From positions 9,127 to 73,126 of the forward strand of contig DATKAJ010000031.1 of the NCBI GenBank assembly GCA_035498175.1: DNA of 64,000 nt, written 5' to 3'. The first letter of the stretch is position 1. The number at the start of each line of letters is the position of its first letter. Positions 23,847 to 36,259 of this stretch are shown piece by piece. The position numbers and the translations under genes are program-made. Below the pieces are notes generated by a model, which worked only from the letters and a program-made list of their open reading frames with translations, made no database searches and had not been told where the DNA came from. Source of the stretch: JALORV01 sp035498175. GTDB lineage: Bacteria; Pseudomonadota; Gammaproteobacteria; Burkholderiales; Burkholderiaceae_F.

Positions 23847-26062
23847 GGATGTCGATGGGGGGTCTGGTCAGTGCGGTCTGCAAACTGGCCATCGCCGGGC
23901 TCGCCGCCTTGACCGCGTTGGCCTGGGCGCAAACGCCAGCGGCCGATGTGACCAATGCGATCGAGAGGGTCGATGCAACGCTGACGTCCACTGGCGTCGT
24001 GCTGACCATCGACATGAAGAGCCCGGTTCAGACGCCACCGGCAAGTTTCTCGGTCGCGAACCCGGCGCGCGTCGCGCTTGATCTGCCGGGCGCGGTCAAC
24101 GCCGTCGGCCGCAACCTGGTCGAGTTGAATCAGGGCGACCTGCGTTCCGTGAACATCGTCCAGGCACAGGGCCGGTCGCGTGTCGTGCTGAACCTGAAGA
24201 AGCCGCTGACTCATGCGATAAGCGTCGAGGGCAACCGGATACTGGTCGCCCTGGGTGGCGCGACCGACACGACGACCTTCCGACCGACCGGTGCCGTTGC
24301 GGCCGCGGAAGCGCCGGCCGCAGCGCCGGCCCCCTCAACGAGCTTCGCGCCGACAGCCAGCGCGTCCGGCGCGCGCACCCTGCGCGGTGTCGACTTCCGA
24401 CGCGGTGCCGAAGGTGAGGGCCGCGTGATCATCGACCTGTCGGATCCGAACACCAACGTCGACATTCGCCAGCAGGGCAACACCGTCGTCGTCGACTTCC
24501 TGAACACAACGCTACCGGACACGATGAAGCGGCGCCTCGATGTGTCTGACTTCGCCACACCGGTCAACAGCATGACCGCGAGCCAGCAGGGCAACAACGT
24601 GCGCCTGGTGGTCGAGCCGCGTGGCCTGTGGGAACACAATGCGTACCAGAGCGACACGCGCTTCGTGCTTGAGGTGCGCCCCGTCAAGGAGGACCCGCAG
24701 CGCCTGTTCCAGGGGACCCGACAGGGCTATCAGGGCGAGCGCCTGTCGCTCAACTTCCAGAACGTCGACGTCCGCTCGCTGCTGCAGGTCATCGCCGACT
24801 TCACCAACCTGAACATCATCACCAGCGACTCGGTCGGTGGGACGATCACGCTGCGGCTGAAGGACGTGCCGTGGGACCAGGCGCTCGACATCATCCTGCA
24901 GTCGAAGGGCCTCGACATGCGCAAGAACGGCAACGTCTTGCTCGTGGCGCCGCGCGACGAGATCGCGACCAAGGAAAAGCTCGAGCTCGAGTCGCGCAAC
25001 CAGATCCAGGAACTTGAGCCTCTCCGCTCCGAGGCCTTCGTCGTCAACTACCAGAAGGCGGATGAGGTCCGGCGCCTGCTGGTCGACGACAAGCAACGGC
25101 TGCTCTCGAAGCGGGGCAGCGTCGCGGTTGACCCGCGCACCAACCAGCTGTTCGTGCAGGACACGGTCGCCCGCCTCGAGGAAGTGCGCCGCCTGCTGCA
25201 GCGGATCGACATCCCGGTGCCACAGGTACTGATCGAGGCACGCATCGTCGAAGCCGACGACAAGTTCTCCCGCAGCCTGGGCGTGCGGCTCGGCGGCACG
25301 ACCGGCTATCCAACGCAGCTCGCGAGCACCGGCGTGTACGGGCAGGGTAGCGGCCTCGGCACGGTGTCAGCCACCGGGCCGGGTGGCACGATAGTCACGA
25401 CGACTGGCGCGGGAACGGGCGGCGGAGGCAGTACATCGACCAACCTGACCAACACCTCCAACTTCGTCAATCTGCCGGCCACGGGCATCGGCGGCTTCAA
25501 CCCGAGCGGTTTTGCGCTGACTTTGGTCAACGCCAGCCTGTCGCGGGTGCTCCAACTCGAGGTCTCCGCTCTCGAGCAGGATGGCCTCGGCAAGGTGATC
25601 TCCAGCCCGCGCGTCGTCACTGCGGACAAGGTCAAGGCGATCATCGAGCAGGGCACGGAGATTCCGTACCAGCAGGCCACGTCGAGTGGTGCGACCTCGG
25701 TCGCATTCCGCAAGGCGGTGCTGAAGCTCGAGGTCACGCCGCAGATCACGCCCGAGGGCGCGATCTTCATGGACGTCAAGGTCAACAAGGACACGCGCGG
25801 CGCGGAGACCACCGCCGGCCCGGCCATCGACACCAAAGCCGTACAGACGCAGGTTCTCGTGGAGAACGGCGGCACGGTCGTCCTGGGCGGCATTTACGAG
25901 CACTCCGAGCGGACGCAGACCACCAAGGTACCCTGGCTGGGCGACATCCCCTATGTCGGATGGCTCTTCAAGAACCAGGCCAAGATCAACGACAAGACCG
26001 AGCTGATCATCTTCATCACGCCGCGCATCGTCTCCGAGCGGGCGCTGGCGTCGGTGCGGTAA
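23843..26062 (+). CDS. pilQ: Type IV pilus secretin PilQ
   Basis: PilQ forms the outer-membrane channel through which the pilus passes. The product is 739 residues from the ATG at 23843. A signal peptide ends after A29. Two AMIN peptidoglycan-binding domains (about 36-130 and 170-275) are separated by an Ala/Pro linker. An STN/N0 domain follows at about 300-370, then an N1 domain, then the secretin barrel with the signature VPWLGDIPYVGWLFKN near the C-terminus. A Gly/Thr/Ser-rich loop near 495-540 lies in the gate region. Confidence 0.96.
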   Translation: MRMSMGGLVSAVCKLAIAGLAALTALAWAQTPAADVTNAIERVDATLTSTGVVLTIDMKSPVQTPPASFSVANPARVALDLPGAVNAVGRNLVELNQGDLRSVNIVQAQGRSRVVLNLKKPLTHAISVEGNRILVALGGATDTTTFRPTGAVAAAEAPAAAPAPSTSFAPTASASGARTLRGVDFRRGAEGEGRVIIDLSDPNTNVDIRQQGNTVVVDFLNTTLPDTMKRRLDVSDFATPVNSMTASQQGNNVRLVVEPRGLWEHNAYQSDTRFVLEVRPVKEDPQRLFQGTRQGYQGERLSLNFQNVDVRSLLQVIADFTNLNIITSDSVGGTITLRLKDVPWDQALDIILQSKGLDMRKNGNVLLVAPRDEIATKEKLELESRNQIQELEPLRSEAFVVNYQKADEVRRLLVDDKQRLLSKRGSVAVDPRTNQLFVQDTVARLEEVRRLLQRIDIPVPQVLIEARIVEADDKFSRSLGVRLGGTTGYPTQLASTGVYGQGSGLGTVSATGPGGTIVTTTGAGTGGGGSTSTNLTNTSNFVNLPATGIGGFNPSGFALTLVNASLSRVLQLEVSALEQDGLGKVISSPRVVTADKVKAIIEQGTEIPYQQATSSGATSVAFRKAVLKLEVTPQITPEGAIFMDVKVNKDTRGAETTAGPAIDTKAVQTQVLVENGGTVVLGGIYEHSERTQTTKVPWLGDIPYVGWLFKNQAKINDKTELIIFITPRIVSERALASVR

Positions 26063-26088
26063 GACGGTCGAGCAATGAGGTGACGAAC

Positions 26089-27756
26089 GTGTCGAAGAAA
26101 CTTCCCCTCCGTTTTCTTACCGCACTGATGGCGGTCGCCTCTGGCGTCGTCATGCTCGCCTGCGGTGGTGATCCGGCGCCGGGACCCGCGCCGACGAATC
26201 CGACCACCGTGGTGCCACTCGCCGCGCTCGAGGTCACCGTCGCCAAGCCGACGCTGGACGCGAAGGCGGATCAGGCGACGACCGTGACGGTCACTGCGGT
26301 CGACGCCAACCGGCGCGCGCTGTCTGATGTCCCCGTTTCCTTGAGCGCGTCGTCCGGGATCCTGTCCGGACAGTCCGACAAGACCGACGCGCAGGGCCGC
26401 GTGACGGCCACCTTCGGCCTTGGCGCGGACCGCGGCAATCGTGACGTAACGATTACAGCCAAGAGTGGCACAGTCATCGGTGCCGCAGGCATCGCGGTAT
26501 CGGGCGCGACGCTGACATTGACCGCGTCGCCGCCGACGGCTGCTGACGCCACGACCTCGGTCGATATTTCCGCATCGGTGACCGATGCGGCTAAGGTCCC
26601 GCTCGGCGGCGTGGTTGTCAGCTTCGTGACCAACGGAGGAACACTTTCGTCGGCCGTCGCGACGACCAGTGCATCCGGTATTGCCAAGGTGACGCTCACC
26701 GGCGTCAGCGCAAATACGCATGTCGTCGCCACAGGGGCGAACGCCACAGGACAGGCCGACGTTCAGGCGGGAAGCGCTGCGCTCCCGGACCCGGTTCCCA
26801 CCGGGGTGGCCATCAAGGACCTTACGGTTCAGGCGAATCCGTCAGTGATCGGTCCGAACTCCGGTACATCGGAGACAAACTTTTCGCAGATTGACGTTCG
26901 GGTGACCGGCGACCTCGGTACGGCTGTCGGAATCCCGGTCGGCAACGCGCATGTTCGTCTGCGGATCGCGTCCTCGCCGCCGTTCGGCAAACTCAGCATC
27001 GATACGACAGCGTCTCCGGTGCTCACCAACCTGGGTGGCCTGGTGTCGGCTCGATTCATTGCCGGCGCAGCCACTACTGGTACCGATCAGATCGTCGTGT
27101 GCGCTTCGGTCGACAATGTGGCAACCCTGCCCAATGGGGGTGTGGCGCCATGCAACGCCAACGAGAAGGCGGTGAATCTCACGATTTCACAGCAGCCGCT
27201 GTTCGTGCGGATCTCGACCAATAACGAAATCGCCAAGGTCAACAACAATCTCGACTACGAAAAGCTCTTCAGCATCTACGTGACGGATGCCGCGGGCAAG
27301 GGCGTCGCCGGTGTACCGGTGTCGGTGCGGCTGCTGCCGTTGAACTACTACAAGGGTCAGATGGGATTCACGACGGGTGTGGGCTGGGCGCCCGTGCCTC
27401 CGGTCACACAGTGCGCGAACGAAGACCTGAACTTCAACGGTGTGCTTGATTCGGGCGACGCTGACCTTAACAAGGACGGCATTCTCTGGCCGGGGCAATC
27501 GGCGGCGTTTACCCTCGACAACAACGGCGTGACAGATAGCTCGGGCTTCGTCGTGCTGCGCATACGGCATGGCCAGAGGTTCTACTTCTGGGCCGAGTAC
27601 CAGATCGAGGCACGCGCCGCGACCGCAGGCTCCGAGCGCCTGACGACTTTCAACTATCGGCTGTCGGCCGCCAAGGCGGACGTCGACAGTGAGTCGACGC
27701 CGGGATTTGCGATCAGTCCGTTCGGAATTGCGAACGTTTGCACCAACCCGAACTGA
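26089..27756 (+). CDS. Lipoprotein with bacterial Ig-like (Big_1/invasin-type) domains
   Basis: The product is 555 residues from a GTG at 26089 with GAGGTG upstream. The signal peptide ends in a lipobox (VMLAC, lipidated C25), then a Pro/Thr linker. At least two Big_1-like repeats of ~90 residues follow (about 46-135 and 137-230), with typical V..TVTAVD...G.VTATF patterning, then further beta-rich sequence. Residues ~443-466 contain two Asp/Asn-rich EF-hand or dockerin-like loops (DLNFNGVLDSGD, DLNKDGIL), possible calcium sites. It starts 26 bp after pilQ and is followed by a terminator, so it appears to be the last gene of the pil operon. Function unknown; adhesion or a pilus accessory role is inference. 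Confidence 0.85.
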   Translation: MSKKLPLRFLTALMAVASGVVMLACGGDPAPGPAPTNPTTVVPLAALEVTVAKPTLDAKADQATTVTVTAVDANRRALSDVPVSLSASSGILSGQSDKTDAQGRVTATFGLGADRGNRDVTITAKSGTVIGAAGIAVSGATLTLTASPPTAADATTSVDISASVTDAAKVPLGGVVVSFVTNGGTLSSAVATTSASGIAKVTLTGVSANTHVVATGANATGQADVQAGSAALPDPVPTGVAIKDLTVQANPSVIGPNSGTSETNFSQIDVRVTGDLGTAVGIPVGNAHVRLRIASSPPFGKLSIDTTASPVLTNLGGLVSARFIAGAATTGTDQIVVCASVDNVATLPNGGVAPCNANEKAVNLTISQQPLFVRISTNNEIAKVNNNLDYEKLFSIYVTDAAGKGVAGVPVSVRLLPLNYYKGQMGFTTGVGWAPVPPVTQCANEDLNFNGVLDSGDADLNKDGILWPGQSAAFTLDNNGVTDSSGFVVLRIRHGQRFYFWAEYQIEARAATAGSERLTTFNYRLSAAKADVDSESTPGFAISPFGIANVCTNPN

Positions 27757-27774
27757 TTGGTCCCGCTCGTCTCG

Positions 27775-27812
27775 AGGGCCGCTGCTGCGAAGCCGGCGGC
27801 CCTTGTGCTTTG
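27775..27812 (+). terminator. Probable terminator after the pil operon
   Basis: AGGGCCGC (27775-27782) pairs with GCGGCCCT (27796-27803) and is followed by TTGTGCTTTGT, an interrupted T-rich tract. It separates the Ig-like lipoprotein gene from aroK. Confidence 0.55.
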
Positions 27813-27840
27813 TGGGGTTGGCTCCGCTACGCTCGACCCC

Positions 27841-28392
27841 ATGCTTTCCGCGAACTCAGCAGTCTTCCTGATCGGCATGATGGGCGCCGGCAAGTCGACC
27901 ATCGGACGGTTGCTGGCGCAGGCGATCGACTTTGAATTCGTCGACGCCGATCGCGAACTCGAAGCGCGCAGCGGTGTTTCGATTCCGACGATCTTCGAGA
28001 TCGAGGGCGAGGCGGGCTTTCGGCGGCGCGAGGCGGCGCTCCTCGACGAATTGACCGGAAAGTCGCGGATCGTCCTGGCGACGGGGGGCGGTGCTGTCCT
28101 TGATGCCCAGACGCGTCTGCGTCTGCGCGAACGCGGCCTGGTGATCTACCTGCGTGCCAGCGCCGATGAAGTGTATCGCCGCACGCGCAAGGACCGGTCA
28201 CGACCGCTGCTGCAGACCGACGATCCGAGGGCGCGAATCGAGCAACTGCTGGCCGAGCGTGAACCGCTGTACTCGGAAACGGCTCATGTTGCCGTGCAGT
28301 CTGCGACTGCGAATCCCAGACGGGTGGTTGAACGGCTTCTTGCGCGTCCGGAGCTGCGCGCACTGAGGTCGATGAGGTCATCGGCCGGCTGA
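27841..28392 (+). CDS. aroK: Shikimate kinase
   Basis: AroK phosphorylates shikimate in the chorismate pathway. The product is 183 residues from the ATG at 27841; the upstream open frame lacks family similarity and contains the terminator. The P-loop is LIGMMGAGKSTIG, followed by DADRELEARSG, the ATGGGAVL shikimate-binding segment and the RSRPLL lid. A TACGCT at 27828-27833 lies so close to the ATG that the mRNA could be leaderless. aroB follows, as in most proteobacteria. Confidence 0.95.
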   Translation: MLSANSAVFLIGMMGAGKSTIGRLLAQAIDFEFVDADRELEARSGVSIPTIFEIEGEAGFRRREAALLDELTGKSRIVLATGGGAVLDAQTRLRLRERGLVIYLRASADEVYRRTRKDRSRPLLQTDDPRARIEQLLAEREPLYSETAHVAVQSATANPRRVVERLLARPELRALRSMRSSAG

Positions 28393-28399
28393 GCCGCAC

Positions 28400-28416
28400 T
28401 GTACGACTCGTACAAT
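28400..28416 (+). promoter_or_regulatory. Palindrome overlapping a -10 box just before aroB
   Basis: TGTACGA-C-TCGTACA is a perfect 7+1+7 palindrome at 28400-28414. It overlaps a -10-like TACAAT at 28411-28416, and the aroB ATG is only 6 bp further. The arrangement looks like an operator over a promoter giving a leaderless or nearly leaderless mRNA. A weak -35 (CTGAGC) lies 16 bp upstream. The regulator is not identified. Confidence 0.45.
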
Positions 28417-28422
28417 CTGCCG

Positions 28423-29502
28423 ATGCAACGCGTCACCGTCGGGCTGACCGGCCGTCAGTACGACATCCTCATCGGCAGCGGACTGCTGCACCGGGCGGGC
28501 GAATTCGTTGGGCCACTGGCGCCCACGCGGCTGCTGCTGGTTGCGAGCGCGACGGTTGATTCCCTGTACGGGGACGCGGTGCGACGCGCACTGCAAGGGG
28601 TCTCGAAGGTCAGCACAGTCATCCTGCCCGACGGCGAAGTGCACAAGCAGTGGCCGGCGGTCGCCTCGATCATCGACGGTCTGGTTGCGGCAGGCGCCGA
28701 CCGCAAGAGCGTCCTCGTCGCACTCGGGGGCGGCGTCGTCGGGGACGTTGCGGGATTCGCATCTGCGATCTACATGCGCGGTATCCGCTTCATTCAAATG
28801 CCGACGACCCTGCTCGCCCAGGTCGATTCGTCCGTGGGTGGCAAGACCGGCGTCAACCATCCGACCGCCAAGAACCTGATCGGGGCATTTCATCAGCCTG
28901 CGCTCGTCATCAGCGACACGGCCAGCCTGAGCACGCTTCCCGACCGCGAGCTATCGGCGGGGCTTGCCGAGGTGCTAAAGCATGGCCTGCTGGCCGACCG
29001 CGCGTATTTCGAGGCGACGACGCGCGACATGCCTGCGCTCCGCGCGCGTGACCCGGAAGCACTGACGCGCGCCATCGCCCGTTCGTGCGAGATCAAGGCA
29101 GGCGTCGTGCAGCGGGACGAGCGTGAGACGGGTGAGCGCGCACTCCTGAATCTCGGTCATACGTTCGGCCATGCGATCGAGGCCATGACGGGATACACGA
29201 CATGGCTGCATGGCGAGGCCGTTGGCTGCGGCATGGTGCTCGCCGGTGACCTGTCGAGCCGCGTCGGTCTGCTGCCGAGAGGCGAGCTCGAATCGATCAA
29301 GTCCGCAGTAAGCGGGGCAGGTCTGCCGACCCGGATCGCCGGACTATCGCTGGAACGGGCCATGAAGTCCATGCGCGCCGACAAGAAGGCGGACGCCGGC
29401 GAGATCCGCTTCGTGCTGCTCGATCGGATCGGCCACGCGGTTCAGCGCGCAGTGGCCGACAGCGCGCTGCGCGAGACGCTCGCAGCGGGGGGCTACGTGT
29501 GA
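28423..29502 (+). CDS. aroB: 3-dehydroquinate synthase
   Basis: AroB converts DAHP to 3-dehydroquinate with NAD+ and a divalent metal. The product is 359 residues. Visible motifs are the NAD-binding GGGVVGDVAGFASAIYMRGI, the PTTLLAQVDSSVGGKTGVNH segment, and the metal-ligand region LNLGHTFGHAIE. It starts 30 bp after aroK and overlaps the dGTPase-like gene by 4 bp. No ribosome-binding site is visible, which fits a leaderless start. Confidence 0.96.
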   Translation: MQRVTVGLTGRQYDILIGSGLLHRAGEFVGPLAPTRLLLVASATVDSLYGDAVRRALQGVSKVSTVILPDGEVHKQWPAVASIIDGLVAAGADRKSVLVALGGGVVGDVAGFASAIYMRGIRFIQMPTTLLAQVDSSVGGKTGVNHPTAKNLIGAFHQPALVISDTASLSTLPDRELSAGLAEVLKHGLLADRAYFEATTRDMPALRARDPEALTRAIARSCEIKAGVVQRDERETGERALLNLGHTFGHAIEAMTGYTTWLHGEAVGCGMVLAGDLSSRVGLLPRGELESIKSAVSGAGLPTRIAGLSLERAMKSMRADKKADAGEIRFVLLDRIGHAVQRAVADSALRETLAAGGYV

Positions 29503-30644
29503 GCGCCGGCATGGTCGCGACTACGGGACAGCTCGCGCCCTACGCCGCAGATCCGTCGCGGTCCCGGGGTCGCCGCCATCCCGAGCCGAGCGCGCCCGGG
29601 CGCACCGAATTCCAGCGCGACCGCGACCGCATCATTCACTCGACGGCGTTCCGCCGGCTCGAGTACAAGACGCAGGTCTTCGTCAATCACGAAGGCGATC
29701 TGTTCCGCACGCGCCTGACGCACTCGCTCGAGGTGGCACAGATCGCGCGCGCGATCGCGCGCAACCTGCGGTTGAACGAGGACCTCGTCGAGGCGGTCGC
29801 ACTGGCGCATGACCTCGGCCATACGCCATTCGGGCACGCGGGCCAGGACGCGCTCGCCGAATGCATGCAGCAGCACGGCGGCTTCGAGCACAACCTCCAG
29901 TCGCTGCGCGTAGTCGACGAGCTCGAAGAGCGCTATGGCGCGTTCAACGGACTGAATCTGACCTTCGAGGCGCGCGAAGGAATCCTGAAGCATTGCTCGC
30001 TGCAGAACGCACGCAGACTCGGTGAACTGGGTGAGCGCTTCCTGCTGAAGCGGCAACCGAGCCTCGAGGCGCAGATCGCCAACCTTGCCGACGAGATCGC
30101 CTACAACAACCACGATATCGACGACGGTCTGCGGTCGGGCCTGCTCGAGGTCGAGCAGCTGATGACGGTGCCCTTGTTCGCGCGGCACGTTGCGCTCGTG
30201 CGCGAGCAGTTTCCGGAGATTGCCGAACGCCGCGCGATCAACGAAACCGTGCGGCGGATGATCAACACCCTGATCGTGGACTTGACCGAGGAAAGCCGCC
30301 TGCGGATTGCAGCGGTCGACCCGCAAACGATCGAAGGCATCCGCCAGTCGCCGCCGCTGATCGCCTTTTCGCAGGAAACGCGTTCCGAGGCTGACGCGCT
30401 GAAGAAATTTCTCTATGACAACCTGTACCGGCACTATCGCGTGATGCGGATGGCGGCCAAGGCGCGCAAGATCGTGCGCGAGTTGTTCGATTCGTTCTTC
30501 GCGGAACCCCGCCTGCTGCCGGCGGACCATCAGGCACGCGTCGCGGAGTCGGGCCCGCGCGCGATCGCCGATTACGTGGCGGGCATGACCGACCGCTACG
30601 CCATCCGCGAGCATCGGCGGCTCTATGCCGTTGATTCGGTCTGA
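29499..30644 (+). CDS. dgt: Deoxyguanosinetriphosphate triphosphohydrolase-like protein
   Basis: This HD-domain protein belongs to the dGTPase-like family, which hydrolyses dNTPs to nucleosides and triphosphate. The product is 381 residues from a GTG at 29499 overlapping the aroB stop; an ATG at 29511 is an alternative. The metal-binding set is seen as RLTHSLEVAQ (H75), ALAHDLGHTPFGHAG (H104, D105) and a later Asp in ADEIAYNNHD. It follows aroKB, as in many betaproteobacteria. Substrate range cannot be told from sequence. Confidence 0.93.
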   Translation: MSAGMVATTGQLAPYAADPSRSRGRRHPEPSAPGRTEFQRDRDRIIHSTAFRRLEYKTQVFVNHEGDLFRTRLTHSLEVAQIARAIARNLRLNEDLVEAVALAHDLGHTPFGHAGQDALAECMQQHGGFEHNLQSLRVVDELEERYGAFNGLNLTFEAREGILKHCSLQNARRLGELGERFLLKRQPSLEAQIANLADEIAYNNHDIDDGLRSGLLEVEQLMTVPLFARHVALVREQFPEIAERRAINETVRRMINTLIVDLTEESRLRIAAVDPQTIEGIRQSPPLIAFSQETRSEADALKKFLYDNLYRHYRVMRMAAKARKIVRELFDSFFAEPRLLPADHQARVAESGPRAIADYVAGMTDRYAIREHRRLYAVDSV

Positions 30645-30650
30645 TTCGCG

Positions 30651-31349
30651 ATGGCGCGCCTCGCTCGCCTGGCGGTTCCGGGGTATCCGCACCTCGTCGC
30701 GCATCACGCGGGAACACGCGATGTCATCCGCGATGATGCCGATGCCCGGCGGCTGATCGACGAACTGCACGGTGCGCTTGCCGCGGCGGGCGTGGCGCTG
30801 CACGGATTTGCGCTGATGGCGCGCGGCCTGTGGTTGCTTGCCACGCCGGCTGATGCGCGGGGCCTTGGGTATGCCATGCAGTCGATCGGACGACGTTACG
30901 TTCGCTGGGTCAACGATCGTCGCGGGGAGCGGGGTGGACTCTTTGCGGGGCGCTATCGCGCCGCGGTGCTTGACCCCGCGACGGCAAGCCTGTCCGCGCT
31001 GGTCTACGTCGAGTCGTTGCCCGCCCGCCTGGCGGTCGCGCCTGAGCAGTACGCCTGGTCCAGTTGTCGTGTCCATATCGGGCTGGCGACCGACCCCTAT
31101 CTGAGTACGCTTCCTGCTTACTGGGCGCTCGGCAACACGCCGTTCGAGCGCCAGGCCGCGTACGGGAGGCTGCTGGACGCGGGGACCGAGCGCGGTACGC
31201 AGGAGCGACTTGAGAAGGCTCTGGCTGGGGGCTGGGTCGTCGGCTCGGCGGCGTTCATTGGCCAGATTCAGCCGCTTTGCACCCGTCGGCCGCAGCTCTC
31301 CCGCGCGGGGCGGCCCCGCCGAGCGCTAGCTGTCGCCACGCAGGGCTGA
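30651..31349 (+). CDS. RAYT/IS200-like (Y1 transposase family) protein lacking the HUH histidines
   Basis: The product is 232 residues. The overall pattern is that of REP-associated tyrosine transposases: start MARLARLAVPGYPHLV, middle RRYVRWVNDRRGERGGLFAGRYRAAV, then ALVYVESLPARLAVAPEQYAWSS. The place of the catalytic HUH motif (usually LMTNHVHLL) reads LMARGLWLL, so both histidines are replaced (G59 and W61), while the likely tyrosine Y119 remains. A C-terminal extension (about 145-232) has YWALGNTPFERQAAY and ends with a basic GRPRR. It probably cannot cut DNA by the usual mechanism. It starts 6 bp after dgt and is followed by a REP-like pair. Confidence 0.75.
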   Translation: MARLARLAVPGYPHLVAHHAGTRDVIRDDADARRLIDELHGALAAAGVALHGFALMARGLWLLATPADARGLGYAMQSIGRRYVRWVNDRRGERGGLFAGRYRAAVLDPATASLSALVYVESLPARLAVAPEQYAWSSCRVHIGLATDPYLSTLPAYWALGNTPFERQAAYGRLLDAGTERGTQERLEKALAGGWVVGSAAFIGQIQPLCTRRPQLSRAGRPRRALAVATQG

Positions 31350-31386
31350 CGGGCGACGGCGCGCGCCGGCCAGTGTTATCAGGGCG

Positions 31387-31460
31387 AATAGCTATTGCTA
31401 TGTCCCCGATTACAGGCGAGCGGGTCGGGCGGGCACATAAATAGGGGACAGACCCCTATT
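31387..31460. repeat. REP-like inverted pair (possible REPIN) next to the RAYT-like gene
   Basis: Right unit: AATAGGGG (31440-31447), loop ACAGA, CCCCTATT (31453-31460), a perfect 8 bp stem. Left unit: TGTCCCCGATT at 31401-31411 is the reverse complement of 31440-31450 with one mismatch. A perfect palindrome AATAGCTATT lies at 31387-31396. Two short palindromic units in inverted orientation beside a RAYT-like gene are the classical layout of a REP doublet. It lies in the gltB upstream region. Confidence 0.6.
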
Positions 31461-31467
31461 GATTCGG

Positions 31468-31497
31468 TTGTGCGGTGCGGTGGCGCCGAAGTACAGT
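31468..31497 (+). promoter_or_regulatory. Possible gltB promoter
   Basis: TTGTGC (31468-31473) and TACAGT (31492-31497) are separated by 18 bp and lie 55 bp upstream of the gltB start. Match to the sigma-70 consensus is moderate. The REP-like pair ends 7 bp upstream of the -35. Confidence 0.3.
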
Positions 31498-31552
31498 CCG
31501 GAGTGGCGACCGCAACCCTTCCGGGTCCGGGCCCACTCTGCAGGCGCACACC

Positions 31553-36247
<4,695 letters not shown>

Positions 36248-36259
36248 GGAAAGCTGAAG

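Noticed and set aside
30838..31104. Alternative frame inside the RAYT-like gene
   Set aside because: It is an out-of-frame shadow of the RAYT-like coding sequence, with no start signal or family pattern.
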